Assembly: GCA_025558095.1 (NCBI GenBank)
Contig: JAIVFI010000013.1
Location: 496,001 to 560,000, forward strand
Reading direction: 5' to 3'
Length of the DNA: 64,000 nt
DNA from: Hyaloraphidium curvatum
Taxonomy: Eukaryota; Monoblepharomycota; Hyaloraphidiomycetes; Hyaloraphidiales; Hyaloraphidiaceae
The position numbers were made by a program, and so were the translations under genes. Shown in pieces: positions 42,843 to 52,487 of the stretch. A model generated the notes under the pieces. It saw nothing but the letters and a program-made list of their open reading frames with translations, had not been told where the DNA came from and made no database searches. Position 1 is the stretch's first letter; each line of letters opens with the position of its first letter.

Positions 42843-44381
42843 TCAGCTCCATCCCGGGTACGGGCAAACGACCTCCATGGTGGCAAAGAATCCCGAGCCC
42901 CTGAACAGCCCGTACATGGCGAAACCGACGGTCGCGAGCGAAACGACCGACGCCCTGAGGAGGTTGAACGAGGACGGCACCCCGAACACGGTCGCCGAGA
43001 GCCTCGACGCCTCGAGGAACGAGCCCAGCAGGTCGCAGTGCGCCCGCAGGCCCTCCGAAGGAGGGAGCATCCGCAGGCGCTCCCTGATCTCGGCGTACAG
43101 GCCGAGGATCGAGTCCACCTGCGCGTTCCACAGTGCCGCGTGGACGAGGTCCTGCACCGCGGAGCCGATCCATGTGGCTAGGTAGATGATGGAAATGCCC
43201 GTCGCGCACGAGCCGGCGGCCAGGTTGATGCATACGGCGACGATCTCGATCGCGATCATGGGTACGATGGTTGCTCGGTAGTTTGCCGAGGTGAGCATGC
43301 GGCCCCGCCATGTGGCGGCGAGCTGGAAGTGCAGGCTGATGTAGAGCTCGTCGGCCGATGGGGGCAGCGGGGCGCCCCGGGAGGACGCCGCGGAGCAGCG
43401 ATCGAGGAGGTCGGCGAAAGCGACCCCTGCCGCGCGCCGATGGAGCCGGTGCTCAATCATCAGGGCGAACGGGTTGTCCCGCCACCGGATCGACTCCAGC
43501 GTAATGAAGGTGATGATAGAGAAGCCCAACAGGAGCCCGGGGATCATGGCAACGGCCCATGCGGACGGCCAGGTGCGCGGGGCAAAGGTGACGACCGACG
43601 TCCAGAAGCTGGCCACAACGCTGAAGATGGAAGCCGAGAGCCAAAAGGCGGAGGTGGCAAAGGCTGCGGCGCCGGCCAGCCGCGGGATTCGCCCGGCGCA
43701 CTTGTCGGCGGGGCAGGGGCAAAGGGGGTCGTTGAGGTCGTGCCGCAGAAGGATTGAGTCCGGCCGGGGTTCAACGGCCGGGGTGCCGCACTCCTTTTCC
43801 GGAAGGGCGTTGTCCTCCCCAGCATCGTGTGCACCCTGTCGCTGCACAACAGCCTGCAAGTAGCGGGCCAGGCCGGCCAGCACGTGCCTATTGCTTGTGG
43901 CAGGGTCCTTGACCGACGAGACGAACAACAGCCCCCGGAGCGGGATGGCAACAAGCGTCAAGACCGTGAGGAGGGAGTATGCGACCAGTCCGGCGGCCAT
44001 TTGCCGCGTGCCAAAGCGGCCATCATTGAGCGCAAACACCGAGGCGCAGAGTACCAGGCGCAGCAACGAGAATGCCACCACGCCGGACTGGTAAGCAGCG
44101 GGACTGATGCTTTTCGCGCGCAGCTCATCGAGCCGCACGAGCAGGGGCAATCCCGGCGAGGGTGCGAGCGCGGGCACAAGATGCAGCGGGGTGGCGGCGC
44201 GCACGGCGGCCGCGGCGTCTTCAGAGGCCTTGGCGGGCGGGAGGGGGGACGGGGCAGCCGCAGGCGGCTCCGCAAATAGCAGCAGCCACTCCGCCGCGGA
44301 AAATTGCAGCGGTGCAGGTGCCGCGTCGTCCGATGGGGCCATTGCTTGGGCGCCCGAGTGCTCTTGGCCGTGTCTCGTCAT
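42843..44381 (-). CDS. Polytopic membrane protein, family copy A
   Basis: A single-exon 512-residue protein with an acidic N-terminus and about six or seven hydrophobic segments, including SGVVAFSLLRLVLCASVFAL, MAAGLVAYSLLTVLTLVAIP, FATSAFWLSASIFSVVASFW, AVAMIPGLLLGFSIITFITL and VPMIAIEIVAVCINLAAG. A hydrophilic loop contains DPLCPCPADKCAG. It shares layout and motifs with the protein at 54118-55803: NDGRFGTRQMAAGL versus NDGMFGSRQVAGGL, and the CPCP loop. No known family was recognised. It faces away from the Sel1/MYND fragments that follow. Confidence 0.72.
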   Translation of the reverse strand: MTRHGQEHSGAQAMAPSDDAAPAPLQFSAAEWLLLFAEPPAAAPSPLPPAKASEDAAAAVRAATPLHLVPALAPSPGLPLLVRLDELRAKSISPAAYQSGVVAFSLLRLVLCASVFALNDGRFGTRQMAAGLVAYSLLTVLTLVAIPLRGLLFVSSVKDPATSNRHVLAGLARYLQAVVQRQGAHDAGEDNALPEKECGTPAVEPRPDSILLRHDLNDPLCPCPADKCAGRIPRLAGAAAFATSAFWLSASIFSVVASFWTSVVTFAPRTWPSAWAVAMIPGLLLGFSIITFITLESIRWRDNPFALMIEHRLHRRAAGVAFADLLDRCSAASSRGAPLPPSADELYISLHFQLAATWRGRMLTSANYRATIVPMIAIEIVAVCINLAAGSCATGISIIYLATWIGSAVQDLVHAALWNAQVDSILGLYAEIRERLRMLPPSEGLRAHCDLLGSFLEASRLSATVFGVPSSFNLLRASVVSLATVGFAMYGLFRGSGFFATMEVVCPYPGWS

Positions 44382-44602
44382 CGGAATGCGGGAAGGTTCC
44401 GTTGATGGATCGCGTCGTGCAGCCAGGCTTGGGCGGAGAACGTCGAGAACCCCCGCAAAGCTCCACTCGAGACGCCCTGGACTCGTTCAGCACGGATGGA
44501 ATTGGTCTCACAGTTACAGGACTGCCAGCAAATCCCGTGCTGGGCGCGATTCAACTCCTTCTCTGGCGCCGGTCAACGTCGTGGATGGCAACGGTCTCTC
44601 TA

Positions 44603-44957
44603 CTAATCTACAGGGAAAGCTGTCGCGGGATCCGAAATCGGGAGCGGTGGCCCCGGCCGCGGTGCGCACACCTTCTTGTGCTCCGCCCAGTGCGCCCGCT
44701 GGCAGGCCGAGGAGCAGTAGCGCACACACTTGCGCCTCCCGCAGCGCTGCAGCCCGCGGCGCCTCGAGTCGGTGGCGAAGGACTCGCACGGCGCGCATCG
44801 CCAGCTCCGCTTGTCCACCGTCTCGGCCTTGTACGCCGCGACGCCGGGCAGGGTGAGAAGCGTGCCTTGCGCCGCGACGCGTTCGACTTCCTCCCTTGCC
44901 AGCTCGATGCCTTTCCCATACAGTGTGGGCGCCGCGCCGCCCGACGTCAAGACGACT
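44603..44957 (-). CDS. MYND zinc finger exon, probably a gene remnant
   Basis: A minus-strand frame ending at 44603 encodes a MYND finger: CAPCESF, CGRRKCVRYC, CQRAHWAEHKKVC. No in-frame ATG opens it. The sequence gtaagcag at the 5' edge would serve as an acceptor, so an upstream exon is expected, but the relic on the other strand begins exactly there. It is either the last exon of a disrupted gene or a truncated copy. It is more like canonical MYND domains than the finger in the two Sel1/MYND genes. Confidence 0.5.
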
Positions 44958-45385
44958 GCTTACGCGGGGGCTGCCAAAGACTTCTCGGTTCTAAACCTCA
45001 GCCTCGGTTGCTTCGTTGCGGGAGATGCGGACAAGAACCTGGCGGATCTGCTCTTCATGCCGGTTACTGAGGCCGCGACCCTCTGGACACGCTTCTCCGC
45101 GCTGGCCGAGCGCCACTTTCTCCTCGCCTCAACCTCCGCGAGCTCGGCGGCCACCAGAAGCCCCTGACCGGCGGCACCCTCGGCGTCGAAAAGGCCGACG
45201 TCCTGGCGGCCCTTTCGTGCGTCGTGTGCGGCCGCACCGCGTCCGAGGCGGGGGTGCCGAAGCTCAAGCGGTGCTCGAGGTGCTGTTCGACGGCGATCGC
45301 CTACTGCGGGGCCGAGTGCCAAGAGACCGACTACAAGGGTTCTCTCGGCGCGCACGGGGAGAAGAGCGAGAGGCGGGAGGCATAG
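44957..45385 (+). pseudogene. 3' relic of a Sel1/MYND gene (third copy)
   Basis: The plus strand encodes LSLGCFVAGDADKNLADLLF and FSALAERHFLLA, aligning with the C-terminal part of the copies at 39372 and 45588. After a one-base loss near 45135 the frame shifts. The new frame then gives NLRELGGHQKPLTGGTLGVE, VLAALSCVVCGRTASEAG and the finger CSRCCSTAIAYCGAECQETD. It stops early at TAG (45383-45385), before the tail seen in the sister genes. The N-terminal two thirds are missing. Residue-level conservation of the finger indicates recent decay. Confidence 0.72.
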
Positions 45386-45587
45386 TCGCGAACATCGTGG
45401 CAGAGGCATGTAAGCCGTGCCCGATGTCAGCGCAATTCGAGCTCCAAGAGCTCGCATTTCCTGGTCGCCTAATCCTGTGACTCGTTTGGTCCGCGTGATG
45501 GTGTGCGGCACAGGCCGGCCCAAGTGACACACCATTCTCTTCAAGGCTTCCGCCGCCGCTTCCGCCGCCGCTTCCTCTGTAGTTGGC

Positions 45588-47380
45588 ATGTCGACCGAGG
45601 CACAGACGTCGAAGCCGAAGTGCGGCTGTCGACACGATGCCCTCTGCCCGGCTTGTGTGGCACGCCTGTCCCATCTCGCGGAGCTCTGCGCCCCGCCCGT
45701 TCTTCTCAGGGCCATCATCCATGACTTCGACACGCTGCACGTGATTGCTGCCAACATCGGCTACAAACGCCCGATGGCCGACCGCGGCTGCCCGGGTCCG
45801 CTCGGACCGGCCCACCGGAAGCTCGCCCGCGACATCCTCGGGACCCTCTCCGTCGCAGAGCACCTGGATTCAATCAACACGATGGCTGTCTTTCCGCTCA
45901 AGGGTATCCTTGGGTATGGGCCGAGCGAGGAGGGCGCGAGGAGCTTGTGCCTCCGTTCCGGCCAGGTTGCCGTGCGCAGGCTCCAGGAGGGCGATCCGGA
46001 CCTCGTCGAGCAGGCATTGAAATCCGGCGAGTTCGGCATCGGCCTGCTCGGCGATATTGAGTTGCAGCGGCTCCGCGACGTTCCCGGAGCGACCGAGTCC
46101 GAGAGCGTCGTCACGGATCTGAAGAAGTGCATTCACCTGATGGAGCGCTACTACACATCTGCCAGCCGGGAGGTCGTCCAGATGCGGGTCGTCACTGCCC
46201 AACTGCATTTCGACGTCTCCGCGATGGAAGAGCTGCAGGAGATCATCGGCGAGCACTGCTCAACGATCGCCAAGCTCCTCGAAACGCTCGCCTTGATCTA
46301 CCGTGAAGGCTTGCCGTGGCTGACGATCGACGAGCGAAGGAAGATGGAATACGAGTGCTGTCAAAGGATCTACACCTTGGGGGATGCTGATGCCAGATGG
46401 ATTGCGCAGGCTTTGCACAACGCAGCATGCCTGGTGAAGAAGCAAGGGCATTAAGTCCATCGCGGCACGCAATTTTCAACTGTTTTCTTTTCTTCCGCAA
46501 CACCAGAGGTTTCGAAGGGCAGCAGGCCGATGCGCGAAAGGCGAACAAGCTCTGGCTCCGTGCGGCCGAACTCGGTCACCCGATGTCCTGCCACAACCTT
46601 GCCACAAGCTTCTTCCTCGGCGAGGGCGTTTCAAAAAGCCCCCAGAAGGCCAGGTTCTGGTACGAACGCAGCATGCAGCTCCTTCGGAACCCCGTTCTCG
46701 ATCTTCCCACGCACGGCGACACCAGCCGTCGCAACTTCCGCGAGGAGCTTTTGGCGCAGGGCTGCAACATGACGCTCGAAGAGGCAAAGTCTTTCCTGAA
46801 GCACGGATCGCTGCCTGACCCCGGCACACAGTACCGCGCGGTCGACTGGCTGCTGGCGAACGGCAAGCAGCAGGGTGCCAGGGTGGTTGCAGCCGCACTC
46901 CGTTCCATCGCAGAAGACTTCTCGGAACCTTCGCTCTGCCTCGGGCTCTACATTACGGGAAGCGCTGCCGAGATCACAGCGGAACCTCCCGTCGATCCTA
47001 CCGCAACCGACCTTCGCGCGCGATTCCGCGACCTGGCAGCCCGCTACGAGCGCCTCGCGTCCAATCTTTCCGAGATCGGTGGACACCAGAAGCTCCTTGT
47101 TGGTGAGACTTTGGGCGTGGAGAAGATCGAGGTGCTCGCCGCCCTCTCGTGCATCGTCTGCGGCCGGACGGCATCGGACGCCGGCCTGCCCAAGCTCAAG
47201 CGCTGCTCGCGGTGCTGCTCGACGGCGATCGCCTACTGCGGGGCCCAGTGCCAGAAGATCGACTACAAGGGTTCGCTGGGAGCGCACGGGGAAAAGAGCC
47301 AGAGGCGAGAGGGGAAGGAAAGCGAATGCGACTTGGTGAGGGCCGTGCTGCAGGGGCTGAAGAGCGCCGAATCGGGATGA
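45588..47380 (+). CDS. Sel1-repeat/MYND zinc finger protein, copy 2 (intact)
   Basis: Two exons around an intron of about 90 bp near 46433-46520. The N-terminus has CGCRHDALCPAC. Sel1-like helical repeats follow (HCSTIAKLLETLALIYREG, CQRIYTLGDADARWIAQALH, LWLRAAELGHPMSCHNLATS). A single open stretch then runs through SLCLGLYITGSAAEI, SNLSEIGGHQKLLVGETLG, ALSCIVCGRTASDAG and the MYND finger CSRCCSTAIAYCGAQCQK to the stop. Relative to copy 1 it has an extra Sel1-type unit before the intron. Function is unknown; Sel1 plus MYND suggests a protein-protein adaptor. Confidence 0.8.
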
Positions 47381-47533
47381 ACGACCTTTTGTTTTGGCTC
47401 TTAAAGCAGTTTATCTTTTGCGATGCTGTCCAGTAGATCGCGGTCGTTGGTGCTACGGGCGATCCCTACAAGGGTCCGCGCTTCTTTTCGGGTTACCCAA
47501 TCGCGGAACCACATACCCGCTCAACTCAACCAC

Positions 47534-48870
47534 ATGCAGCAACTCCACGAGGTCCGATTCCCGTGGCTCGTCCCGATGCTCTCTTCGCAATCGGACGGGT
47601 CGCAGACTGCGGCCCTGGAAGCGGCCGAGGAACGAGACCGGTTCCTCCCGGCAACTCCGCCGCTCACGCCCCAGCTCGGCAAACGGGACCGCCCCGTCTC
47701 TCCCGAGGCCCCATTCGAGCGCGACGGCGTCTTCAACTCGCTGCTGAGCCTTTCGAAGAGGTTCCTGCGGCCCTCCGTCTTCCTAGCCCTCGCGATCTGG
47801 GCGGGCACGGTCGTCGTCATACTCGCCCTTGCGAAGCTCGCCGGCTTGTCTCTCCAACCTGCTCCGCGGTCTGCTCCGGACTCGACGGTTTCGATGATCA
47901 TTATCGCCACGGAGGAGCGCAACTTCCTGTAAGCTGGCGCCCCTCCCCCGCCCGATCGTTCCTCACCCTCCCCCAGATTCAGGTCGTTGAGCAACAAAAT
48001 GCAATACACACGGAAATACGGTCGGAGCGTTGTCTCTGGGACCGTGATTGAACTGGTTGCTGACGTTCGCTCCAGACTATCCTCTGCACCTCCACCTCGG
48101 CCTGAACGGCATTCCCAACCTGCCGACAGGCACGTCGGCGGTCTGGGCCAAGATCCCCGCGGTGCTGGATGCCTTTGCCAAGAGCGATGAGCGCGAGAAG
48201 CTGGGCTTGCCGAGGTCGGAATGGGCTTGGATTCTCGACCTTGACAGCCTGATTACCAACATGAACGTCAAGCTGGAAGGCATTCTGCCTGGGTTCCGCG
48301 ACTACGCCGAGGCCAAGTCCGCGCGGCTGAACCTGACGGGGATCTCGCACGAGGAGCTGGACAAGGACGTGCACGTCGTCGTCGCAAACGACTGCAACTC
48401 GATCAACTGTGGGTTGATTGGACGGGTGCAATCTGCTTTCGGCCTCGCTGAACCCCGGTCCGGCGCAGTTGGCTCAGTCTTCTTCCGCAACTCGGACTGG
48501 TCCCGCGAGTTCCTGGCCAGGATGTTCGACTACCACTTGAGGAACGACACCCGGGATCATGAGCAAGGCGTGTTCAACAACCTGCTCAGCAGAGACTTCA
48601 TGGACCTGAAGAAGCGCACGATGATCGTCGACCAGTGGCTCATTAACGCGTATCCCAAGGAAATCTGGTGCCAACGCGACGAAAGACCGTGGCAGAAGGG
48701 AGACTTCGTGTGGCACATCCCCGGTGGGTCACATTTCCGTAGCGAGGCGTTCAGTTCACTGATTTCATCCTCCAGGTGCGTGGGCGTACCCAATCAAAGG
48801 CTTCGAAGGAAGCAAGATGGATAACTACAGATTTTACTTCAACAAGTACTTCCCGGAGATTGTCTACTGA
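47534..48870 (+). CDS. GT34-family glycosyltransferase (GMA12/MNN10-like)
   Basis: Type II Golgi membrane protein: a cytosolic tail, then an anchor (VFLALAIWAGTVVVILALAK), then the lumenal domain. Five exons join in phase. Key motifs are SNKMQYTRKYGYDYPLHL (nucleotide-sugar site), WAWILDLDSLITNMN with the DxD metal motif, VVVANDCNSIN/FGSVFFR, NSDWSREFL, TRDHEQGVFNNLL and DFVWHIPG/AWAYPIKGF near the end. GT34 includes fungal alpha-1,2-galactosyltransferases and alpha-1,6-mannosyltransferases; the exact sugar cannot be told. The ATG at 47534 gives the shortest N-tail; 47423 is also in frame. Confidence 0.87.
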
Positions 48871-48999
48871 TGGAGGGTGCGGGAAGGCTGTTGGAGGGTG
48901 CGAGGAGAAGGAGGATCGAAAAGAGTTCATAGATATTGGTTCCGGCAACTCCAGATCCAGCTGCAGCATAGAGCACTCAGTCGCCGTCCGCTGCCGCCG

Positions 49000-49812
49000 T
49001 CAGCCGCCCTCCGTAGCCTGCTTTAGCTTGGCCAGCTCCTCCTTCAGCTTCTCCATTTCCTCCTTGAGCCTTTGCACCTCGGCCTCCTGCTGCGACGGCT
49101 TCGCGTCGGCAGCTTTGTCCGCCTGCTTCTTGGCCGTCGCGTAGGCTCCACCGCCAATAGGCCGCTGTCCGGGCACGTAGGCTCCTTCGCGGGCCTTGGC
49201 CTCCGCCAGCCACGCGTCCCGCCACTCCTTCTCCTTGGCCACTGCCGCGTCCCACCCGTGCTCCGCCGCGTACTTGGACCTTTCCGCGTCCAGTTTCTTC
49301 CGAATATCGCGGATCTTGAGCGCCCGCACCCGGTTCGGCGGCAGGTTGCCGTACCACTTCCCACCGTAGCTGCCGCCGCCTGGCGGCTGCATTTCCGGCC
49401 TGTACGGCACCTGCGGCGGCTCCTCGGCCACCATTCCCTCAATGTCCGCCTTCGGGTCCGCCAACAGTAGCTGCCGTTTGAGGTCCTCCTCCTCGCGCAC
49501 CAGCTTCTCCAGGACCAGCCGCTGGTTCTTCCACATGGCGAACCCGATCGAGCCGGCGATCACAATCGTCACGATGAACAGCATCAGGCACCCCTGTTCC
49601 AGCATCCTTTGCAGCTCGGCGTCCGCGGCGGCCTGCTTGGCCGATTTGGGCCGCGGGCGCACGGGGCCGGGGATGCGCGAGGGGCGCGCGTCCGTCGTGA
49701 TTCCCGCGAGCGGGCGGTGGTCGGGGCCCTCGTCCGCGTCGGGCGAGCCCAATGCTGCTGCGGGCGCGTTTCCGCGGCGCTGGACCGCCGTCGCAGGCCG
49801 GAGCGCGGACAT
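49000..49812 (-). CDS. Single-pass membrane protein with coiled-coil tail
   Basis: 270 residues in one exon. A disordered Arg/Pro/Ala-rich N-terminus precedes one membrane helix (LMLFIVTIVIAGSIGFAMW). A charged helix follows (LEKLVREEEDLKRQLLLA), then a Gly/Pro linker with GGGSYGGKWYGNLPPNRVRA. The C-terminal half is a long charged coiled coil ending EEMEKLKEELAKLKQATEGG. The arrangement suggests an organelle or ER membrane tether, but no family was recognised. It is divergent from the damaged F-box/LRR-like gene. Confidence 0.68.
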   Translation of the reverse strand: MSALRPATAVQRRGNAPAAALGSPDADEGPDHRPLAGITTDARPSRIPGPVRPRPKSAKQAAADAELQRMLEQGCLMLFIVTIVIAGSIGFAMWKNQRLVLEKLVREEEDLKRQLLLADPKADIEGMVAEEPPQVPYRPEMQPPGGGSYGGKWYGNLPPNRVRALKIRDIRKKLDAERSKYAAEHGWDAAVAKEKEWRDAWLAEAKAREGAYVPGQRPIGGGAYATAKKQADKAADAKPSQQEAEVQRLKEEMEKLKEELAKLKQATEGG

Positions 49813-49909
49813 CTTGTGGGGCGTAAACAGAGCGACGCGGCCGGTGATGGATTGAACTTGCTGCGGCCGTGCAGCCGTGCGTGGCAGCGTCTAGGCCACA
49901 GAATAGCAA

Positions 49910-51405
49910 ATGGCCGCGTCAGAAGTGGCAGTTGCTGCTCCAAGCGAAGCGGACGAAGACGGTCAGGGGGGCCTGCCGCCAGAGCTCGTGCTCCAGATCG
50001 CCGAACTACTCCTTTCGGGGTCGGACCGCTTCGGCAAACGGGCGCGCATGCGGGACGTCGTTCGAATGGGTTCAGCGTGCCGCGCTTATCTTGTGCATGG
50101 AAGAACTGGAGTTCGATGGGTCTGAGTGGTGGGATGATGCGAAGAGGGAGCGGATGTCGCTGAAGCTGGCTGCTTTCGCCGAGGACAGCCTGAAAACCGA
50201 CAAGTTCCGCCACGTAAAGCGCGTCCGCTCGCTTGGCCGTCTTGGCTGGTCGCATGGGGAGCTGAAGATACTACGCGCGCTCGCGCACTCCTCCTCCCTC
50301 CAAGTGCTCGGACTGTGCTTTTACTTTGACTACAACGAAGGCCCCAGAACGCGCAAAAGGCATCGTCGCGCAGTACGCGCTGCTTGGCGAGAGATTGCCG
50401 GTCTGCAGCGCGCCGACCATGTCATCATTGATGTAGACTGGATCCCTCCGGAGGAGGAGACAGACCCGGATCCAAACCAGTCCTACATGGATTACTGGGA
50501 CGAGGCCTCGGAAGGGGACGAATATGATGAGGATGACGACGACTGGGGTCCATCGGATACGCTGCTGAAATTGCGTGCTCGGAAGATTGCCGCTGCGCGC
50601 ACGGATCGCGACCAGAAGGTCGAACTGAGCGACCACGAAAGCGATGCGGAATCCTACAAGGGAACTTATGTGCCGCGGGAGCGGCAGTTCGGGATCTGGA
50701 ATTGGAAGGAGGGCGAGCCGTTTGTGAACGAAAGTTACCCGCAGGCCAAACTTCCTCAGAACGTGACCCGCCTGACCTTGGAACGTACCATTGGACGTGG
50801 GAATTGAGGTTGCCGTCCTCGACAATTTCTTGACACATGTCTCTGAGCGAAGTGACGTTGAACGGGTGGATCTGCGATCGAGCTTCTGCCACATTCCCTT
50901 TCGATGCGTACCAGGCTTGAATGCCAAGGTTGACCGCGTCACCATCGATGCAGACTACCACGACGTATTCCTGGCCAGGGGTCTTCGGCCGAGATCACTC
51001 GAAATCAGCAACGGAGAGGTTTGGGAGCAGGAACTCGGGAACTACCTCGAGGAACCTCCAGAGACGGATGAGCTTGAACGAGTGGTCATCAACCTGGCTA
51101 AGTACCGTGGCGTCCAAAGGCTCATTCTTCGGCGCGTTCCCACCGTGAACCTTCTCAGTCTTCCTGCGGGTCTGAAGGAGCTGGACATCGTGCCTTCGGA
51201 CGGTGATCTGGACGACCCGCGGCAGATCCTCAACGTCCCCACCGAGCGGCTGGGGGACCTGAAGCGTTCAATCCGTGAAGCCCAGCTAGAGAGGTTGTTC
51301 GTTAGTGGGCTCGACCAGTACGAGTACAGCGGGGGGGAAGAGCGGGAGTGTTGGAAGGAGATCATCGCGGAGCACGGAAAACGGTTCCGCGAGGCCGACG
51401 ACTAG
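49910..51405 (+). pseudogene. F-box/LRR-like family copy A, two frameshifts
   Basis: The N-terminal frame encodes an F-box-like start (LPPELVLQIAELLLSGSD) but ends after CRAYLVHGRTGVRWV. The next frame encodes MEELEFDGSEWWDDAKRERM, VKRVRSLGRLGWSHGELKIL and an acidic loop (EGDEYDEDDDDWG), and ends at ERTIGRGN. A third frame continues VAVLDNFLTHVSERSDVERV, RVPTVNLLSLPAGLKELDIV and AEHGKRFREADD. Compared with the sister gene at 52488, copy A lacks about 17 bases near 50095 and has one extra base near 50805. No splice sites explain either shift. The downstream part could still be translated from the MEELEF ATG. Confidence 0.7.
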
Positions 51406-51456
51406 TCTCGTCAAGTTCAACTCTTCGTAGATAATGTACATGGATCTCGAATACCA

Positions 51457-52284
51457 CTACAGCTTCGACTTCGCCCCCTCGAGTCCATCCAGGAATTCGA
51501 CGAGGTGCTTCAGGTACTCGGCCGCCGTCGGCGTCCCGTTGATCGAGTGGCTCGCCCCCGTGATCGTGAACATCTTGGCGTGCTTATTGGTCGTGCCGAA
51601 CGCCGCGACGTCCTCGGGAGCAAACACCGCGCCGACTTTCGGGTCCGCCGCTAGCACCGTCACGGGGCACGCGAGGACGCTGGTTGGGGTGTAACCCCGC
51701 CATATCACGCCGGCCAGCGCGGCCTCCATCGTCCTCGGGTCCCAGGTAAGCAATCCCGTGCTCCTGGCCTTGACCTCCTCGGCGGAGATACCGGGCGGCG
51801 AAAACCGGTCGTACGCCTCGACGGGGCCGTTTTGGCTCCGCAGGTTCTTGACGCCCGCGACCAATTTCGGGAACAGCGACGCCGCGGGGCTCGCCTTCCT
51901 CCTTGCTTCGTCGCCTTCGTATAGCGGTGGGTCTTCCAGGAAGACCGCGGACACGATGTCGGGTCGCGATTCGGCAAGGTGCGCCGCCACTACGCCGCCC
52001 AGCGAGTGTCCGGCGACTATCGCCTTCTTCCCCGGAAACTGCGCCTCGATGAGGGCCGCAACGTCCGATGCGTATTCGGGCGCGCTGTAGTCACCGAGCT
52101 CAGCGGCATGGGGCGAGGTCCCGTGCCCGCGGAGGTCGACGGCGAGGACGCGGTACGGTTTCGAGGCGAGCGCCTCGGCCACGCGCCCGTACACGGCGCG
52201 GTTGGAGGAGAGGCCGTGCAGGAGAACAAGAGGCGTGCCGTCGGTGGGTCCCGACGCGTCGTAGGCGAGCTTCAAGGGAGACAT
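51457..52284 (-). CDS. Alpha/beta hydrolase fold protein
   Basis: Single-exon protein of 275 residues. It starts MSPLKLAYDASGPTDG, with the oxyanion turn VLLHGLSSN, then VLAVDLRGHGTSPHAAELGD. The nucleophile elbow is VAGHSLGGVVAAHLAE, the acid strand region is VTVLAADPKVGAV, and the catalytic His is in GASHSINGT. These place it with bacterial-like esterases, haloperoxidases and epoxide-hydrolase relatives; the substrate is unknown. The gene sits between the two damaged F-box/LRR-like copies, on the opposite strand. Confidence 0.85.
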   Translation of the reverse strand: MSPLKLAYDASGPTDGTPLVLLHGLSSNRAVYGRVAEALASKPYRVLAVDLRGHGTSPHAAELGDYSAPEYASDVAALIEAQFPGKKAIVAGHSLGGVVAAHLAESRPDIVSAVFLEDPPLYEGDEARRKASPAASLFPKLVAGVKNLRSQNGPVEAYDRFSPPGISAEEVKARSTGLLTWDPRTMEAALAGVIWRGYTPTSVLACPVTVLAADPKVGAVFAPEDVAAFGTTNKHAKMFTITGASHSINGTPTAAEYLKHLVEFLDGLEGAKSKL

Positions 52285-52487
52285 CGCGCGAAGTTCCGGT
52301 TGGGCAGCCGCAGAGGTGATTTCCGAGAGCGGGCGGTGGTTGGCCCTCGTCCCGGTAGGGCAAGCGCGCAGATCAAAGGCGCTGGATGGCCGTTGCCCGC
52401 CGGACGGGGGACACTCGGCGTCGGCGTGGGCTGTAAACAGACAGACCCTGGTCAAATGCGTGCCGTGATCGACGCTGACCTCACGAA

